A stretch of 5,336 bases of DNA from assembly GCA_004555635.1 (NCBI GenBank), contig SFHN01000105.1, positions 1 to 5,336 of the forward strand. The letters run 5' to 3'. The notes beneath the pieces are model-generated. The model was not told the DNA's origin. It saw only the letters and a program-made list of their open reading frames with translations, and did no database searches. Made by a program: the position numbers and the translations under genes. The stretch's first letter is position 1. Each line of letters starts with the position of its first letter. This DNA comes from [Eubacterium] saphenum (GTDB lineage Bacteria > Bacillota > Clostridia > Oscillospirales > Ruminococcaceae). This document shows positions 5,323 to 5,336 of this stretch, piece by piece.

Positions 5323-5336
5323 ATTAAATTTTCGCG

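Overview
The window looks like the chromosome of a Gram-positive Clostridia-type anaerobe (Bacillota), most plausibly a moderately high-GC, gut-type Oscillospirales/Ruminococcaceae relative. This is an inference. It rests on strong AGGAGG-type ribosome binding sites, consensus sigma-A-type promoter elements, a preQ1-I riboswitch in front of a QueT-type ECF substrate-binding subunit (a typically Firmicute arrangement), and a MacA/MacB-like efflux pair of the short Gram-positive kind. No rRNA or other marker confirms the taxon.

Layout: (1) Positions 1-1814, minus strand: a two-gene unit. ychF (ribosome-associated P-loop NTPase, 720-1814) is followed after 15 bases by a membrane-anchored NERD-domain protein (704 down to 1, cut off by the window edge). 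A near-consensus extended -10 promoter lies upstream of ychF at 1881-1909. (2) Positions 1815-2159: a 345-base divergent intergenic region. It holds that promoter, a GC-rich tandem repeat ending in a perfect 16-base palindrome plus a T-run, a plus-strand TATAAT, and a dyad that abuts the next gene's ribosome binding site. (3) Positions 2160-4282, plus strand: a translationally coupled pair, an HlyD/MacA-like membrane-fusion protein and a MacB/FtsX-type ABC permease (ATGA overlap). No ATPase gene is present in the window. (4) Positions 4286-4709: a 424-bp non-autonomous, MITE-like element between the convergent permease and queT genes. It has about 90-bp terminal inverted repeats and is full of internal hairpins. 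(5) Positions 4745-5275, minus strand: queT, led by a preQ1-I riboswitch at 5283-5322 whose second stem takes up the Shine-Dalgarno sequence.

Functionally these are ordinary housekeeping and transport genes: translation-linked ATPase, macrolide/peptide-type export, and queuosine-precursor uptake. The accessory interest lies in the MITE-like element with its bipartite inverted repeats, the structured leader of the efflux pair, the missing ATPase, and the NERD protein joined to ychF. I see no evidence for a wholly new multi-gene system.
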